A stretch of DNA of 64,000 bases from Effrenium voratum (GCA_963377175.1 CAUJNA010002890.1:279501-343500), one strand, 5' to 3'. Shown: positions 1-10,233, counted from the first letter of the stretch. Translations and numbers: made by a program. The notes: generated from the sequence alone by a model not told the origin.

Positions 1-648
1 GCTATGCAGCTAGCCACAAGAAAGGAGGAGCTCACTCAACGCATCAACTTTACCGAAGTGAAAGCATACCGTGGCAAGTACTGCTACAATCCAGGTGATG
101 AGAAGAGTGGCGAGTATGGACGCCTGAACGGCCTTGCCAGTCAGCAGGAGTGTGAGGACTACTGTTCCGCCGACCCCAAGTGCAACTTTTATGCCTGGTA
201 CTCACGAAGCAGGTGTGATGCATGTGCCCTTTACCAGAGCTGCACATACCAGCGCGACTCCGTGTGTCTGGATGGCCACTATCCGAAGGTGTACCAGAAG
301 TCTCCTGAAGACACGGCCCGGCAACCCACACCAGTAAAAGGATACGTGGCGGATGTGACAAAGATGGGTCAGTACTGCAGGGGCGCGGAGATCGTGACTC
401 TCGAAGAAGCGACCCTGGCAGAGTGCAGGTCCAACTGCAGTATGTTCTCCAACTGTTGGTACTTGGGGTACTACTACCGTTCTTCGCCGCGCGAGGATGC
501 GACTGGCACTTGCACTGCTGCCTGCCGCCTCTTCAAAAATTGCAATTCGAGGGTGCCCTCTCTGTGCGAACCAAGTCCATACGTGTTCATGGCCACGACC
601 ACCACCACCACAACCACGACCACCACGACCGCGAACACCACCCCGTGA
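1..648 (+). CDS. Secreted Cys-rich PAN/apple-like protein, tandem copy 1 (5' partial)
   Basis: The reading frame runs in from the left edge (a Met codon is at position 4) and stops with TGA at 646-648. The protein has two Cys-rich blocks, the first with spacing like a PAN/apple module (Cys at GKYC, ECEDYC, KCNF, RCDAC, LYQSC). It ends in a run of about 12 Thr, which suggests an O-glycosylated mucin-like tail. The second copy, at 1518-2353, is nearly identical and shows the missing N-terminus to be a signal peptide, so the product is probably secreted or at the cell surface. This copy has no intron after the YCYNPG codons, whereas copy 2 has one. PAN domains usually bind protein or carbohydrate, but the ligand here is unknown. 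The PAN assignment rests on the Cys pattern only. Confidence 0.7.
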   Translation, partial: AMQLATRKEELTQRINFTEVKAYRGKYCYNPGDEKSGEYGRLNGLASQQECEDYCSADPKCNFYAWYSRSRCDACALYQSCTYQRDSVCLDGHYPKVYQKSPEDTARQPTPVKGYVADVTKMGQYCRGAEIVTLEEATLAECRSNCSMFSNCWYLGYYYRSSPREDATGTCTAACRLFKNCNSRVPSLCEPSPYVFMATTTTTTTTTTTTANTTP

Positions 649-1357
649 GCTGCACTGCACCGCATCTTGGGCGCTGAAGTGGTTCCATCCCGCTCAGTCC
701 TTCGTACAGGGATCAAAAGGTACCCATATGTAGGGATCGAGTTGCCAGTACCCATTTCAAGATACGTTTCAAAGCCGTCATATATAATTAAGCTGCCCAG
801 ATGTCCGACATTCCCTCCCACGCGTGCTAGCTTGGGTTGAAACCATGGTTGAAACCATTGTTGCGCGGTATTTACAAGGAACGGTGGTGCGGAATGGATT
901 TTGCAAGCATCCACTGTATGCTTTTTGGGAGGACAATCACCAGCTACTGGCTTGGTGTGATCTCGGTCAAGAAGGTCTACTCACACCAATGTGCGTGAAA
1001 GACCTGGAATCCAGACAGAGCGAAGGAGCAAAGCACTGTTGCGAGAGAGGGTGTCCTTTTTGTAGGGTTTGTTTGGATTGAAATGGACGGGTTCCACTGG
1101 TTTAGATTGGCTTTATTGCATTCACCAGGGAGCCCCATCTATTTTCCAAAAGGCCACCTATGTTGCCCCTATCTTGGTGTTTGTGTTTGCTCTTGCGCAC
1201 GACACAGGCGAGCGCCAGGTGTCACATACATATGGGTGGGTTGTCTTTTTGCAGGAATCGGATCCCTCAAAATGGCATCCTTTTTCCTTGTCCTAAAAGC
1301 AACCAGAAAGGGTACTCCTTTGATTTCCCTTGAAACTACCCCGTAAAGAGAGTACTT

Positions 1358-1445
1358 AAGGGGCAGGGGGGTACGGTTACAAGTCTGCTAAGTGGGTTAT
1401 CAGCGGGCTTACCGACCACTTCCCTGACGTACAATGCTCCTTGAA
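1358..1445. repeat. Family H TIR repeat (truncated copy)
   Basis: It begins AAGGGGCAGG and shares the GTGGGTTAT...CCACTT core with the better copy at 3222-3343. It lies at the right end of duplication unit 1. Confidence 0.5.
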
Positions 1446-1517
1446 GTAGTGAGGCTGAGCCTTCCGTAGCTTTCTCGATCGAGCCCGCCGCGAATCGCCT
1501 TTGCTTATCTCGGAGTC

Positions 1518-2353
1518 ATGAGCGTGATGAGGTGCGCGCTGCTAGTCACCCTTGCCGTTGGCCAGGCGAGCTTGGCAGAGGACGCCTCATGCGCCATGCA
1601 GCTAGCCACAAGAAAGGATGAGCTCACTCAACGCATCAACTTTACCGAAGTGCAAGCATACCGTCGCAAGTACTGCTACAATCCAGGTGGGTATGGGTCA
1701 AAATTAAGCCACCAGGATGTGGACCGCAGGTTTTAGTCCATGTTTGCATTTGCCAGGGCAAGCCATTCGGGGGTTATCCTATTTTTGACCCACAGCCAGG
1801 TGATGAGAAGAGTGGCGAGTACGGACGCCTGAACGGCCTCGCCAGTCAGCAGGAGTGTGAGGATTACTGTGCCGCCGACCCCAAGTGCAACTTTTATGGC
1901 TGGTACTCACGAAGCAGGTGTGATGCTTGTGCCCTGTACCAGAGCTGCACATACCAGCGCGACTCCGTGTGTCTAGATGGCGACTATCCGAAGGTGTACC
2001 AGAAGTCTCCTGCGGACAAGGCCCGCCGACCCACACCAGTGAAAGGATACGTGGTGGATGTGACAAAGATGGGTCAGTACTGCAGGGGCGCGGAGATCGT
2101 GACTCTCGAAGAAGCGACCCTGGCAGAGTGCAAGTCCAACTGCAGCATGTTCTCCAATTGTTGGTACTTGGGGTACTACTACAGGTCCTCGCCACGCGAG
2201 GATGCGAGCGGCACTTGCACTGCTGCTTGCCGCCTCTTCAAGCATTGCAGGTCGAGGGTGCCCTCTTTGTGCCAACCAAGTCCATACGTGTTCATGGCCA
2301 CAACCACCACCACCACGACCACGACCACCACGACCGCGAACACCACCGCGTGA
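1518..2353 (+). CDS. Secreted Cys-rich PAN/apple-like protein, tandem copy 2 (two exons)
   Basis: Join 1518-1686 and 1800-2353, giving 241 codons including the stop. The ATG at 1518 opens a clear signal peptide (MSVMRCALLVTLAVGQASLA). The mature region then follows with the same two Cys-rich blocks and Thr-rich tail as copy 1. The 113-bp intron 1687-1799 (GT...AG) contains an in-frame TAG, and removing it restores exactly the uninterrupted sequence of copy 1 (PG|DEKSGEYG). The predicted product is a secreted or surface protein of 240 residues. Its function is unknown beyond the PAN-like pattern. Copies 1 and 2 differ at scattered residues (for example SADP versus AADP), so both appear to be maintained as genes. 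Confidence 0.8.
1687..1799 (+). mobile_element. Introner-like element, family F, acting as intron of PAN copy 2
   Basis: The insert is absent from copy 1. Its inner ends are inverted (TGGGTATGGGTCAAAAT against ATTTTTGACCCACAGCCA). It is flanked by CAGGT on both sides (1684-1688 and 1797-1801). The left CAG|GT supplies the donor and the right CAG supplies the acceptor, so splicing leaves one CAGGT and the ancestral frame. Family relatives lie at 14046-14153, 15872-15977 and (partly) 7818-7957. Confidence 0.85.
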
Positions 2354-2539
2354 GCTGCACTGCAACGCATCTTGGGCGCTGAAGTGGTTCCATCCCGCTC
2401 AGTCCTTCGCACAGGGATCAAATGATACCCATATGTAGGGACCGAGTTGCCAGTACCCATTTCAAGGATGCATTTCAAAGCAGTCATAATTAAGCTGACC
2501 AGATGTCCGAGATTCCCTCCCACGGGTGCTGGCTTGGGT

Positions 2540-2695
2540 CTTCGATTCGCCAAGTTAGTAAGTGGAGAATGGCCACCTGAAGTGTAGCCCAACAAAGTCA
2601 ACTACACTGAACTGGGGCTTAGAACCGAGTTATGACTTGGGTTAGTAGCAACTTACTAATTTGGCCGAGTTGACGAAATCCATTTCGCACCACTT
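2540..2695. mobile_element. 156-bp insertion specific to PAN copy 2 (family G plus family E fragment)
   Basis: Copy 1 reads GCTTGGGT directly into TGAAACCATGG at 831-845. In copy 2 the same junction is separated by about 156 bp beginning CTTCGATTCGCCAAGTTAG and carrying TTACTAATTTGGCCGAG near its end, an imperfect inverted match (family G). A piece of family E (GACGAAATCCATTTCGCACC) follows. It lies in the non-coding 3' flank. Confidence 0.7.
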
Positions 2696-3221
2696 TGAAA
2701 CCATGGTTGAAACCATTGTTGCGTGGTATTTACAAGGAACGGTGGTGCAGAATGAATTTCGCAAGCATCCACAGCATCCTTTTTGGGAGCGTAATCATCA
2801 GCGACTTGCTTGGTGTGATCTTGGTCAAGAAGGCAAGGGGTCTACGCACACAAAAGGGTGTGTGAAAGACCTGGAATCCAGACAGAGCGAAGGAGCAAAG
2901 CACTGCTGCGAGATGGGAGTCTTTTTTTTGGTTTGTTTGGATTGAAATGGACGGGTTCCACTGGTTTAGATTGGCTTTATTGCATTCACCAGGGAGCACC
3001 ATCTATTTTCCAAAAGGCCACCTATGTTGCCCCTATCTTGGTGTTTGTGTTTGCTCTTGCGCACGACACAGGCGAGCGCCAGGTGTCACATACATATGGG
3101 TGGGTTGTCTTTTTGCAGGAATCGGATCCCTCAAAATGGCATCCTTTTTCCTTGTCCTTAAAGCAACCAGAAAGGGTATTCCTTTGATTTCCCTTGAAAC
3201 TACCCCGTAAAGAGAGTACTT

Positions 3222-3343
3222 AAGGGGCAGGGTACTTAGCAAGTGGTTAGTAAGCCTGGTTATTACGCACGTACCATGGTTTACAAGTCTCCTAAGTGGG
3301 TTATAACCAACCTTGCCAACCACTTACTCAGTACCCTACCCCT
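3222..3343. repeat. Family H TIR element
   Basis: The ends are inverted: AAGGGGCAGGGTACTTAG against CTCAGTACCCTACCCCTT. The core has GTGGTTAGTAAGCCTGGTTAT. Related copies lie at 1358-1445, 19380-19503, 60887-61032 and 63341-63475. Confidence 0.7.
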
Positions 3344-3589
3344 TCAAATACCCTCAAAAAGACTACATCCACGAGTCATCCAACATGCAAAGTGGCGATT
3401 TTCCAAACAATCCCGTCCCAAGCGACAGGCAAGAACCATCTGCTCTCGGTGCTGCTCCCAAACTCGACCTGGGACGACCAGATACGGCACATCGCGGACC
3501 AGGCCGCCTGGCCTGTGTTTTTGGCATGAACTTTTTTCCCCAGATAGCTGAAAGCTATAGGGGTTCTAACTTCTAATAAAGAAGGGAAA

Positions 3590-4265
3590 GTGATTTGCGA
3601 GATTGAGGGCCGGGTGCCGGGGGGCATGCAGTTTGGGGTGCTGGTGGAGGTGCTGTTTTTGCAAGCTTGACGGCCGGGTGCTAGGGGGCATGCAGTTTGC
3701 AGTACTGGTGGAGGTGCTGCTTTGCGAGATTGACGGCCGGGTGCCAGGGGGCACGCAGTTTGGGGAGTTGGTGGAGGTGCTGTTTTGCGAGATTGACGGC
3801 CAAGTGCTAGGGGGCATGTAGTTTGGAGTGCTGGTGGAGGTGCTGTTTTGCGAGATTGACGGCGGGTTGCTAATAAGCATGCAGCTTCGGGCGCTGGTGG
3901 AGGTGCCGCTTTGCGAGATTGGGGGGCATGTAGGTGCTGTTTTGCGAGATTGACGGCCGGGCGTTAGGGGTCATGCAGTTTCGGGTGCTGGTGGAGGTGG
4001 CGCTTTGCGAGATAGGGGGCATGTAGTTTGGAGTGCTGGCGGAGGTGCTGTTTTGCGAGATTGACGGCCGGGTGCTAGGGGGCATGCAGTTTCGGGTGCT
4101 GGTGGAGGTGCCGCTTTGCGAGGTAGGGGGCATGTAGTTTGGAGTGTTGGTGGAGGTGCTGTTTTGCGAGATTGACGGGCCAGGTGCTGTTTCGGGTGCT
4201 GGTGGAGGTGCCGCTTTGCAAAACTGACGGCCGGGCTAGGGGGCGTACAGTGTGGGGTGGCGGTG
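3590..4265 (+). repeat. Minisatellite, about 63-bp unit, about 10-11 copies
   Basis: Successive units contain GTGGAGGTGCTG, TTTTGCGAGATTGACGG and GGGGGCATGCAGTTTGG, spaced 62-64 bp apart in the first copies. Some later units are shortened. Long ORFs on both strands through it are by-products of the repeat. Confidence 0.9.
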
Positions 4266-4339
4266 CAGGTGCTGTTTGGTGTTGCTGTTGGAGGTGCTGC
4301 TGACCGCGTGGCCTTATTTCCCGGATAACTGGAAACCAT

Positions 4340-5160
4340 AGACTTCTACTGAGTGCTGTTCAGTTCAGGTGCTGGTGACAGTACGTGACGGCAGGGTGTT
4401 CGGGGACGTGTCCGGTGCTGGCGCGGGTGCTGCGTTGGGGTGCTATTGGGGCTGCTGTTTTCCGGTGTTAATGATGGTGCGAGCGCATATGGATGGCAGG
4501 GTGCTAGGGCGGGTGCTGTTTGGGGTATCGTGGTGGTCGCAGCATCATGATGCTGGCCGCAGCATCAGATGCTGCTGGCCGCAGCATCATGATGCTGTCA
4601 GCAGCACCATGATGATCTTGAACCGATTCGGACGTTGTTGCTGCTCTAACTCTCGAGCGTAATGATGGTTCGTGGCTTGTGTATCATCATGTGTTGTCAA
4701 CCAAGTTATGATGCTGCTGCAATCGCTGCGGTGCCGCGTTATGGTTCGCGGGTGTGGTCAACATCAGGGTGGTGCTGAATTTCATTACACTGTCGCAAGA
4801 TGATTCGTGGCTGTGGTGTCATCAGAAGGCTGCCTTTGCCATCACCATGATGCTGTGAACATCACCATGATGCTGTCCGCGTCATCATGATGCTGTTGAG
4901 CTCATCATGACGTCGTCTCTGCCTTTTTTCTGCTAGATATGTAGCGCAGCATCGTTCGTGGCTGGTGTATCAGCATCACCCTGTCAACATCATCGTTTTG
5001 CTGATGGACTCACTAGGACGTTGTCTGCACGTCTATGTAGCGCACTATGCTGAACAGCTGTGCTATTTTCCATGATGCTGTCAACATCGTCAAGATGCTG
5101 TCAACATCATCATCATGCCGCGGGAACCATTATGATGCTGCGTCAAGGTTCGTAGCCGTG
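4340..5160 (+). repeat. Degenerate CATCATGATGCTG-type repeat region
   Basis: The motif ATCATGATGCTG and variants (GTCAACATCATC, GCAGCATCATGATG) recur irregularly through this stretch. I see no credible exon here. Confidence 0.7.
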
Positions 5161-5271
5161 GTGTGCTATCTGGGGCCTATGCTGGTGTAATTTGTTTTCC
5201 AATTGAGAAAATTAGTTGTTGTTTTGTTTTTGGCTCTCCGCAGTTTTATCTTGTCGAGTTAGCGTTTTTTC

Positions 5272-5394
5272 TTGGTGGCTCCCAGCAATCAGGTTCGAAA
5301 ACTTTTTAGCATCTTAGTTGGTTTAGTGGTTGGGTGTCCGAGTTTCACCCACAAGTTAGTCACTGTTAGCAGCGTCAGAAAACCGGCAGCCCAG
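5272..5394. repeat. Family D repeat
   Basis: It starts TTGGTGGCTCCCAGC and ends AAAACCGGCAGCCCAG. The same block recurs at 13669-13797, 48944-49069, 56235-56365, 60027-60147 and (duplicated) 63477-63705. Confidence 0.75.
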
Positions 5395-6207
5395 TTTTGT
5401 AGTTGGTTGCAAGTTGCGTGTGTTGCTCTGCCAAGGATTGGGCAGTGAAGCTAAAAGACATGAGACAGTTCCAGAAGAAAACAAAGGTGCAGATGAAAGG
5501 AATTATTGAAATCCTATTTCACATTGTTGATTTGTCCCACTCCGTCCCTTTTTGTTTGATGGGGTCCCCAATGGTCAACCCCGTAAAAGCGGCGACCAAT
5601 TGTTTGGGGTAGAAAAGCAGCAAAGCCGAGCTGGCCTTTTGCTCGCCATGTGTTCTTTCAACGAAATGTTTACAACATATTCTTTTAAGCACCTCCATTT
5701 GCTTAAGAATATATTTTGGTGAGTTTCCCCTTGGCTTCAAATGGAATCTGTCAACAGGACATGTTTTATTTTTCCAATGGGACCTAAGCAAATGGCGGAC
5801 ACCCATCTTCGTAACCCCAAAAACGCCCTCTGCTAAGGCCACACTTCCTCTCGCATTCAGTAGCGCTCCGGCTCTACGGCTCCATTTCCCATTTTTCCGG
5901 GTGCATGGAGCGTGCGTGCGTCAGGTGTCCAGCTTTTCTTTGTTTCTGGGTTCGTTGGAGAGTTCCCACCAGCACACCCCAACGGAATTTGTTTGCCCCA
6001 AAAACCGAAAACAGAATCAGGTCACCCTGAGTTGGTGGATTGAAATTGAACCCCTGGTTCTTGCAGAGGGTACATGGGAAACCTCTCCACCAAACCAGCG
6101 AACCACCAAACCACCGCGCTCCAAACCACCAGCCAGGAAGCTGAACAACTCAAATACTGGGGCCTGGGCGCTGGCATGGTGGTTTTCTTCTTTCTTCGGA
6201 TCCTTTC
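5395..6207. other. Non-coding stretch, no gene recognised
   Basis: It holds partial repeats only, including a TTTGCTTAAGAATAT piece of family A near 5700 and a GGTTTGG-rich segment near 6090-6140. No ORF here has convincing protein character. Confidence 0.4.
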
Positions 6208-6340
6208 CTTCCATTTGCTTAAGTGTTTTTTCAAGAATATTATTCAAATTATTTTTCCCTTGTTGGTTTTAAAAAGGAATTGATCACAACTAGACATATT
6301 TGTCTCATTTTTTCCAGGAGTCTCAACCAAATGTTGAAGT
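6208..6340. repeat. Family A introner-like element
   Basis: It starts CTTCCATTTGCTTAAG, contains CCCTTGTTGGTTTTAAAAAG, then a T-rich tract with CCAGG, and ends CTCAACCAAATGTTGAAG. The ends are imperfect inverted repeats. It lies directly upstream of a candidate exon. Confidence 0.7.
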
Positions 6341-6349
6341 TTCGTGTAG

Positions 6350-6530
6350 GTGCAGAACTCTCCTCGCGTTTTTCGGGGATCCCGACTCCATGGGTCGGTC
6401 GAAAGAAGTCGGGGCCGGAGCGGGGAGGCGCGCTGGCTGGTGCCGGAGCACACCTACGTGGACGATGGCCTGGCGGAGACTTATGGCGAGGCCTTCCGAA
6501 AGCGCCTCGATAGAAGGAGAAGGTGGGGGT
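6350..6530 (+). CDS. Candidate exon, unknown protein
   Basis: The sequence after family A opens a frame with credible amphipathic composition (WLVPEHTYVDDGLAETYGEA, then FRKRLDRRRR). A TAG acceptor-like site is at its left edge. No family is recognised. It could belong with the segment near 7015-7140 as one gene upstream of PEX12. Confidence 0.35.
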
Positions 6531-7014
6531 CCAGTGGCCTAAGCCACCTGGATGGTGGGGGAGGGGGGTTGGGAGGGGTTTTAAAAAGGGAATCGAGCAC
6601 CACTGGACGTACTGAAATCGCTACGCGATCCGCCGACGCCATCTGTGGTGCGACCATACGCTGAGAATGCAGAGGATGCAGAGGATGCAGCCAGACTGCA
6701 TACCAGGCCAAATGTCCCCAAAAACTGGCCAGGGCGGGGGTGCCCGGAATGCAGGGAATGCTGGGGATGCCCGACTTCTAAACGCGCAATATTGCTGGGA
6801 TGTTTCGGAGCGACACCCGTATACTAGTTGGGATTACGTCACTACACTTGCCCCCGCCAAGACCCCAAACATGCCAAATCCAACATCGTTCAAAACAGGA
6901 AAAAACAACACCACGGATATCAACAAAAACACCAACAAAAGGCATGCCGCCAAGACAGACCCAAAACGCCGGAAAGTTGCAGAGCTTTGGACACCCGGCA
7001 AATGTTGCCAAAGC

Positions 7015-7146
7015 ATGGCCTGCCGAAGCCTTTGGCTTTTTAGAAGGAAGAGCAAGCTGCGGATTTGAGATCTGCACGCTTGACCGGCGTCGGCGGATTG
7101 CGGCATTCGCAAATGGAAGGGCAGAGCCATGGTTACCATGGTTGTA
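7015..7146 (+). CDS. Candidate exon, unknown protein
   Basis: The frame reads AFGFLEGRASCGFEICTLDR, then RRRIAAFANGRAEPWL, with residue use typical of a folded domain. It is bounded on the right by family B. Between the two candidate exons (6531-7014) there is an AGAGGATGC-type short repeat and Lys/Asn-rich low-complexity sequence. Confidence 0.35.
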
Positions 7147-7159
7147 GAAAGCTTGGTTT

Positions 7160-7282
7160 CAGGTCCCCCAGCTAGGTGCCCCTAGACAGTTTCTTTTTTG
7201 GTTGGGAGGGTTCCCCTACTAAAATAGACCACAGAGAACAAATAGGGTACCCTTATTCTAACCTCTCTGCTGGAGGACCTAG
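7160..7282. repeat. Family B TIR element
   Basis: Ends are AGGTCCCCCAGCTAGG and GGAGGACCTAG (inverted). The core is GGTTGGGAGGGTTCCCCTAC. Other copies: 14864-14983, 23068-23162, 46640-46737, 49836-49923, 55083-55199 and a fragment at 59893-59946. Confidence 0.75.
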
Positions 7283-7537
7283 ACTCAGTCACATGCTTGG
7301 AAGACCTGCTCCTCGGCTGGTCTCTCTGAATCGCTTCCGCTAGTAAGACCTTGCGAGCCTCGCCTGTTGGTGTCCAGATGGGTCGACACAAATTGCTCGG
7401 AAGCGCGCGGAGAAGCTGCGGGACTGAGGTGTTTGGCTTGGCATTCTGAGAGCAAGCATCGCCTTTGCGCGTCTAAAACGAGTTGAGCCTCAAATCAACG
7501 GTTTGCAGATTTTGGACAAACCACGTGTTCAATGCTA

Positions 7538-7676
7538 TTCTAGGGGTTGATTCCCCATTCTTTTCAGCCATCGTTCTTTTCAAAGACCAGATCCATTTCG
7601 CCAGGGTTTCAAGGGTGGTTTTCTAGAAAGATTCGGATCCCTGGGTTCAGAATGGACATGGAAGTTACCTCTAGAG
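7538..7676. repeat. Family C TIR element
   Basis: Ends are TTCTAGGGGTTGATTCCCCA and GAAGTTACCTCTAGAG. The core is TTTTCTAGAAAGATTCGGAT. Other copies: 20568-20698, 58263-58390 and 61771-61905. Confidence 0.7.
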
Positions 7677-7817
7677 CTATGCTTGGTTCACCGCCTGGAA
7701 AAAAGGAGAGAAAAACAAAAAAAACAGCCAGAAGGGAGCTCAGAGGAGAATCCGAGAAAGCCAAGCTGTCATCCTGGCCTTTTTTCGCGTTTTTTTCTTG
7801 CTTCAGAATCTCCATAT

Positions 7818-7957
7818 CGGTTAAACCACCAGGATATGGACCGCAGGTGTTAGTCCAACCACCAACCACCAGGATATAGACCGCAAGTGAAATCGTCCAT
7901 GTTTTTCCATTCACCAAGGCAAGCCATTTTGGGGGTTAGCCCATTTTGGACCCACAG
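7818..7957. repeat. Family F relative, rearranged
   Basis: It holds the family F core (ACCACCAGGATATGGACCGC) twice and the right end TTGGACCCACAGC. The left end is lost, with an internal duplication of about 47 bp. Confidence 0.6.
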
Positions 7958-8098
7958 CTATATTTTTGCCATGGCTCCCCTGTGCCCTTTGATCGATGTG
8001 TGCTCGCTCAGGCTCAGGAGTCAGCTTCTGGCAAAGGACCCGTCAAACCCACTCAATCTTTGTAGCAGCTTCCAGGTCGATGCAAAAGAGAAGATGCC

Positions 8099-9516
8099 AT
8101 GGCCGCACACGAAGGCTTTCTTACCAGTGTGTATGCTGGCAGCGACATTTTTCGGCCAACCTTCTTTGAGCTAGTTGCGCAAGAACAACTTACGGAGGTC
8201 TTCAGGCCAGCGTTGCGATTTCTGGTGGACGTTTGGAGGGACAGAGCGCCGTCTTCAAGGCGCATTGACTGGGAATCTCTGTATACGCTGTTCCTCTTGC
8301 TGCTTGAAGCTCTACTGCTATTGGGTTGGATCTTTAGACTTTACTTTTTGGATTCCCCTCATATTTCCTTTTAACCAGCAAAAAGTTCGTCTCATATGTC
8401 CTTTTAACCAGGAACAAGTCCCCCTCATACTTCCTTTTAACCAGCAACAAGTTCCCCTCATGTTTCCTTTTAACCGGCAAAAAAAGTCGAACTTTTTGCT
8501 GGGGGAGCAGCAGGAAGGCTACCATCTCCGCGTACACGGGGCCACCTTCGCCGAGCACTTCTTCGGCCTGCAGCGCGCGAACCGTTCGAGCCGGTCGAGG
8601 CTGCCGCTCGAGGTGTTGGAAGCGGGGCGCAGGCAGCGCCATGCGCTTAGCAGGACCCAGTTGCCCAGTGGATTCCGCCCTTTTCTCAACTTTTTTTTGA
8701 GAAGGGTTCCCCTTTAAACTCGACAAACCAAAAACAAGTGTCCTTTCTTTCCACTTTCTTTGGGGTTTCGGGGTCCCTTTTAAAGTGAACCAACCAAACA
8801 GGAGGCCGTTTTCCTTTTTTTTCCCCTGGAAATCCGCTGGGCAGAGGAGACAGCAACTGGCATCTCTGGTGGTGGCGGTGGTGTTGCCTTGGCTGTGGGC
8901 CAAGTGCGAGGAGCGCTTCAGGCAAGAGTCAGCCGTGAGCCGTCCGGGGCTCTGGACGCGGATCTTTCCTGTCGTCCACAGCACCAAGGCATTGGCGGCT
9001 TTGGGCTATCGCGTGTTGTACCTGCTGAAGCAGACCGAGTTTTGGTCTCCTTGGCTTCATCTGCTGGGTCTTCAACTCGCGAGGCATTTTCCGGAACCTC
9101 CTTTACCAGAGGCAGAAGGCACGCCACGCGCACGTGCTCAGGAGTTTCTGGGCCTTTGCGGCCAGGCATCATTGTGGGGCGTCGTGTACATATTGCAGTT
9201 CATGCAGTGGTGGTACCACCGCGAGCACCTTTTGCAGCCCTTTCACCCTCGCAAAGCTCCTCCGCCGCCGCCGGAGCACTTTCCATACCCTGAAAGCGTG
9301 GCTTTGGGTCGCAGTGCGCGGCTTGCGCTGCTGCCGGAAGATCCCACCATTTGCACGCTGTGCCATCGCATACGGGTGAATCCAGCAATGTCGTGCAGTG
9401 GCTATGCGTTTTGCTACACATGTCTGGTGCCCCATGTGCAGCAGTTTGGCCATTGTCCAGTCTCTGGGCAGCAGATGACTGTGCCAGAGATTCGGCGGAT
9501 CAGGGATGAGGTGTGA
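8099..9516 (+). CDS. PEX12: Peroxin-12, peroxisomal RING-type E3 subunit (three exons)
   Basis: PEX12 forms, with PEX2 and PEX10, the peroxisomal membrane ubiquitin ligase that mono-ubiquitinates the import receptor PEX5 for recycling. Approximate exons are 8099-8328 (MAAHEGFL..., then TFFELVAQEQL and RPALRFLVDV), 8509-8660 (TFAEHFFGLQR) and 8848-9516. The last exon carries membrane-associated segments (LVVAVVLPWLWAKC; FLQ-like ILQFMQWWYHRE), a proline run (PPPPPEHFPYPES), and the C-terminal RING-like domain (ICTLCHRIR, SGYAFCYTC, HCPVSG). That domain keeps the reduced set of zinc ligands typical of PEX12. The Met at 8099 matches the family N-terminus. The stop is TGA at 9514-9516. Intron borders are non-canonical and only approximate. 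The order of conserved blocks makes the family call strong. Confidence 0.85.
8354..8482 (+). repeat. 33-bp minisatellite inside PEX12 intron 1
   Basis: Four units contain CCTTTTAACCAGCAA-AAGT and CCCCTCATATTT. They fall between the first two PEX12 coding segments. A related TTTTAA motif recurs near 8700-8780 in the next intron. Confidence 0.8.
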
Positions 9517-9723
9517 GAAAGTCCGCACCTTCGGATATCTTTGACACTACAAGGGAGCGTGCTAACTTTGACTTATGAAAGTCCTGGCATGAACTTATGA
9601 ACTGTTGCATTGCATCGATTGTATGAGACTGGTTCCGCGTTCCCGCGGCCGAGGTACAGGTTCAGCCTTATTGTCGACGATGAGGAGCATACGGTCTCGC
9701 AGGAGGGGGCGTTCGAAACCAAC

Positions 9724-9869
9724 TGAGGGTTTTTGTATTACACATTGGGATGACACCCTCGGGAAATGACAAAGCATGGTTCAAAATAACACGCTTTTAT
9801 CCGCAAACGTGCCTAAATGGGGTCAATACCCAGTGGGTGTACTCCCAGGGTGTAATACAAAAACCCTTA
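9724..9869. mobile_element. TIR element, about 145 bp, single copy seen
   Basis: Perfect 18-bp inverted ends: AGGGTTTTTGTATTACAC at 9726-9743 and GTGTAATACAAAAACCCT at 9850-9867. It lies just downstream of PEX12 and has no coding capacity. Confidence 0.65.
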
Positions 9870-10233
9870 GAAGCTGTGACCCAATTCAAAGGTTTAGGTG
9901 CGGATGGACAACATGCGCAAAACACACCAGCTAATAAGGTTTGATCCATCCCCAACTGGTGCCGATTGGCTCGCGGATTTGGTCCATCCACAGGGTACAA
10001 GCTAGACGCCGGAAGCTGGAATGTCTTCCCAAAAGCCGGGGGCGAAAGCTTATCTACTTGTGAATGAAAAGGGGATGGTGATTTTCTTTTACTGTTTCCT
10101 CTCCCTACCAGCAGTTGGGTGAAAGTGGATGACACCAATGCCCCATTTGGGTCTAGTCATACGCTTGACTTCCCCCCCGAAAAAGAAGTTGTGCCATCTA
10201 CATTCACCCCGCAGCACTCAGCATTTAGGCCTT

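Larger units (their letters stand above)
1..3221 (+). repeat. Tandem duplication of the PAN-like gene and its 3' flank
   Basis: Positions 4-1357 match 1596-3221 base for base over long stretches, including about 700 bp downstream of each stop codon. The offset is 1592 at the start codons, 1705 after the intron of copy 2 (113 bp more), and about 1858 after a further 156-bp insertion in copy 2 (2540-2695). Tandem gene arrays are common in dinoflagellate genomes. The 3' flank (649-1357 and 2354-3221) contains no convincing coding sequence. Confidence 0.85.

Noticed and set aside
3590..4265. CRISPR-like array
   Set aside because: Whole-unit tandem repeats without unique spacers, in a eukaryotic context.
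3566..4339. Ser/Thr/Pro repeat proteins encoded by the minus strand of the 63-bp minisatellite
   Set aside because: The unit length is near a multiple of three, so frames stay open by chance. There is no start context or flanking exons.
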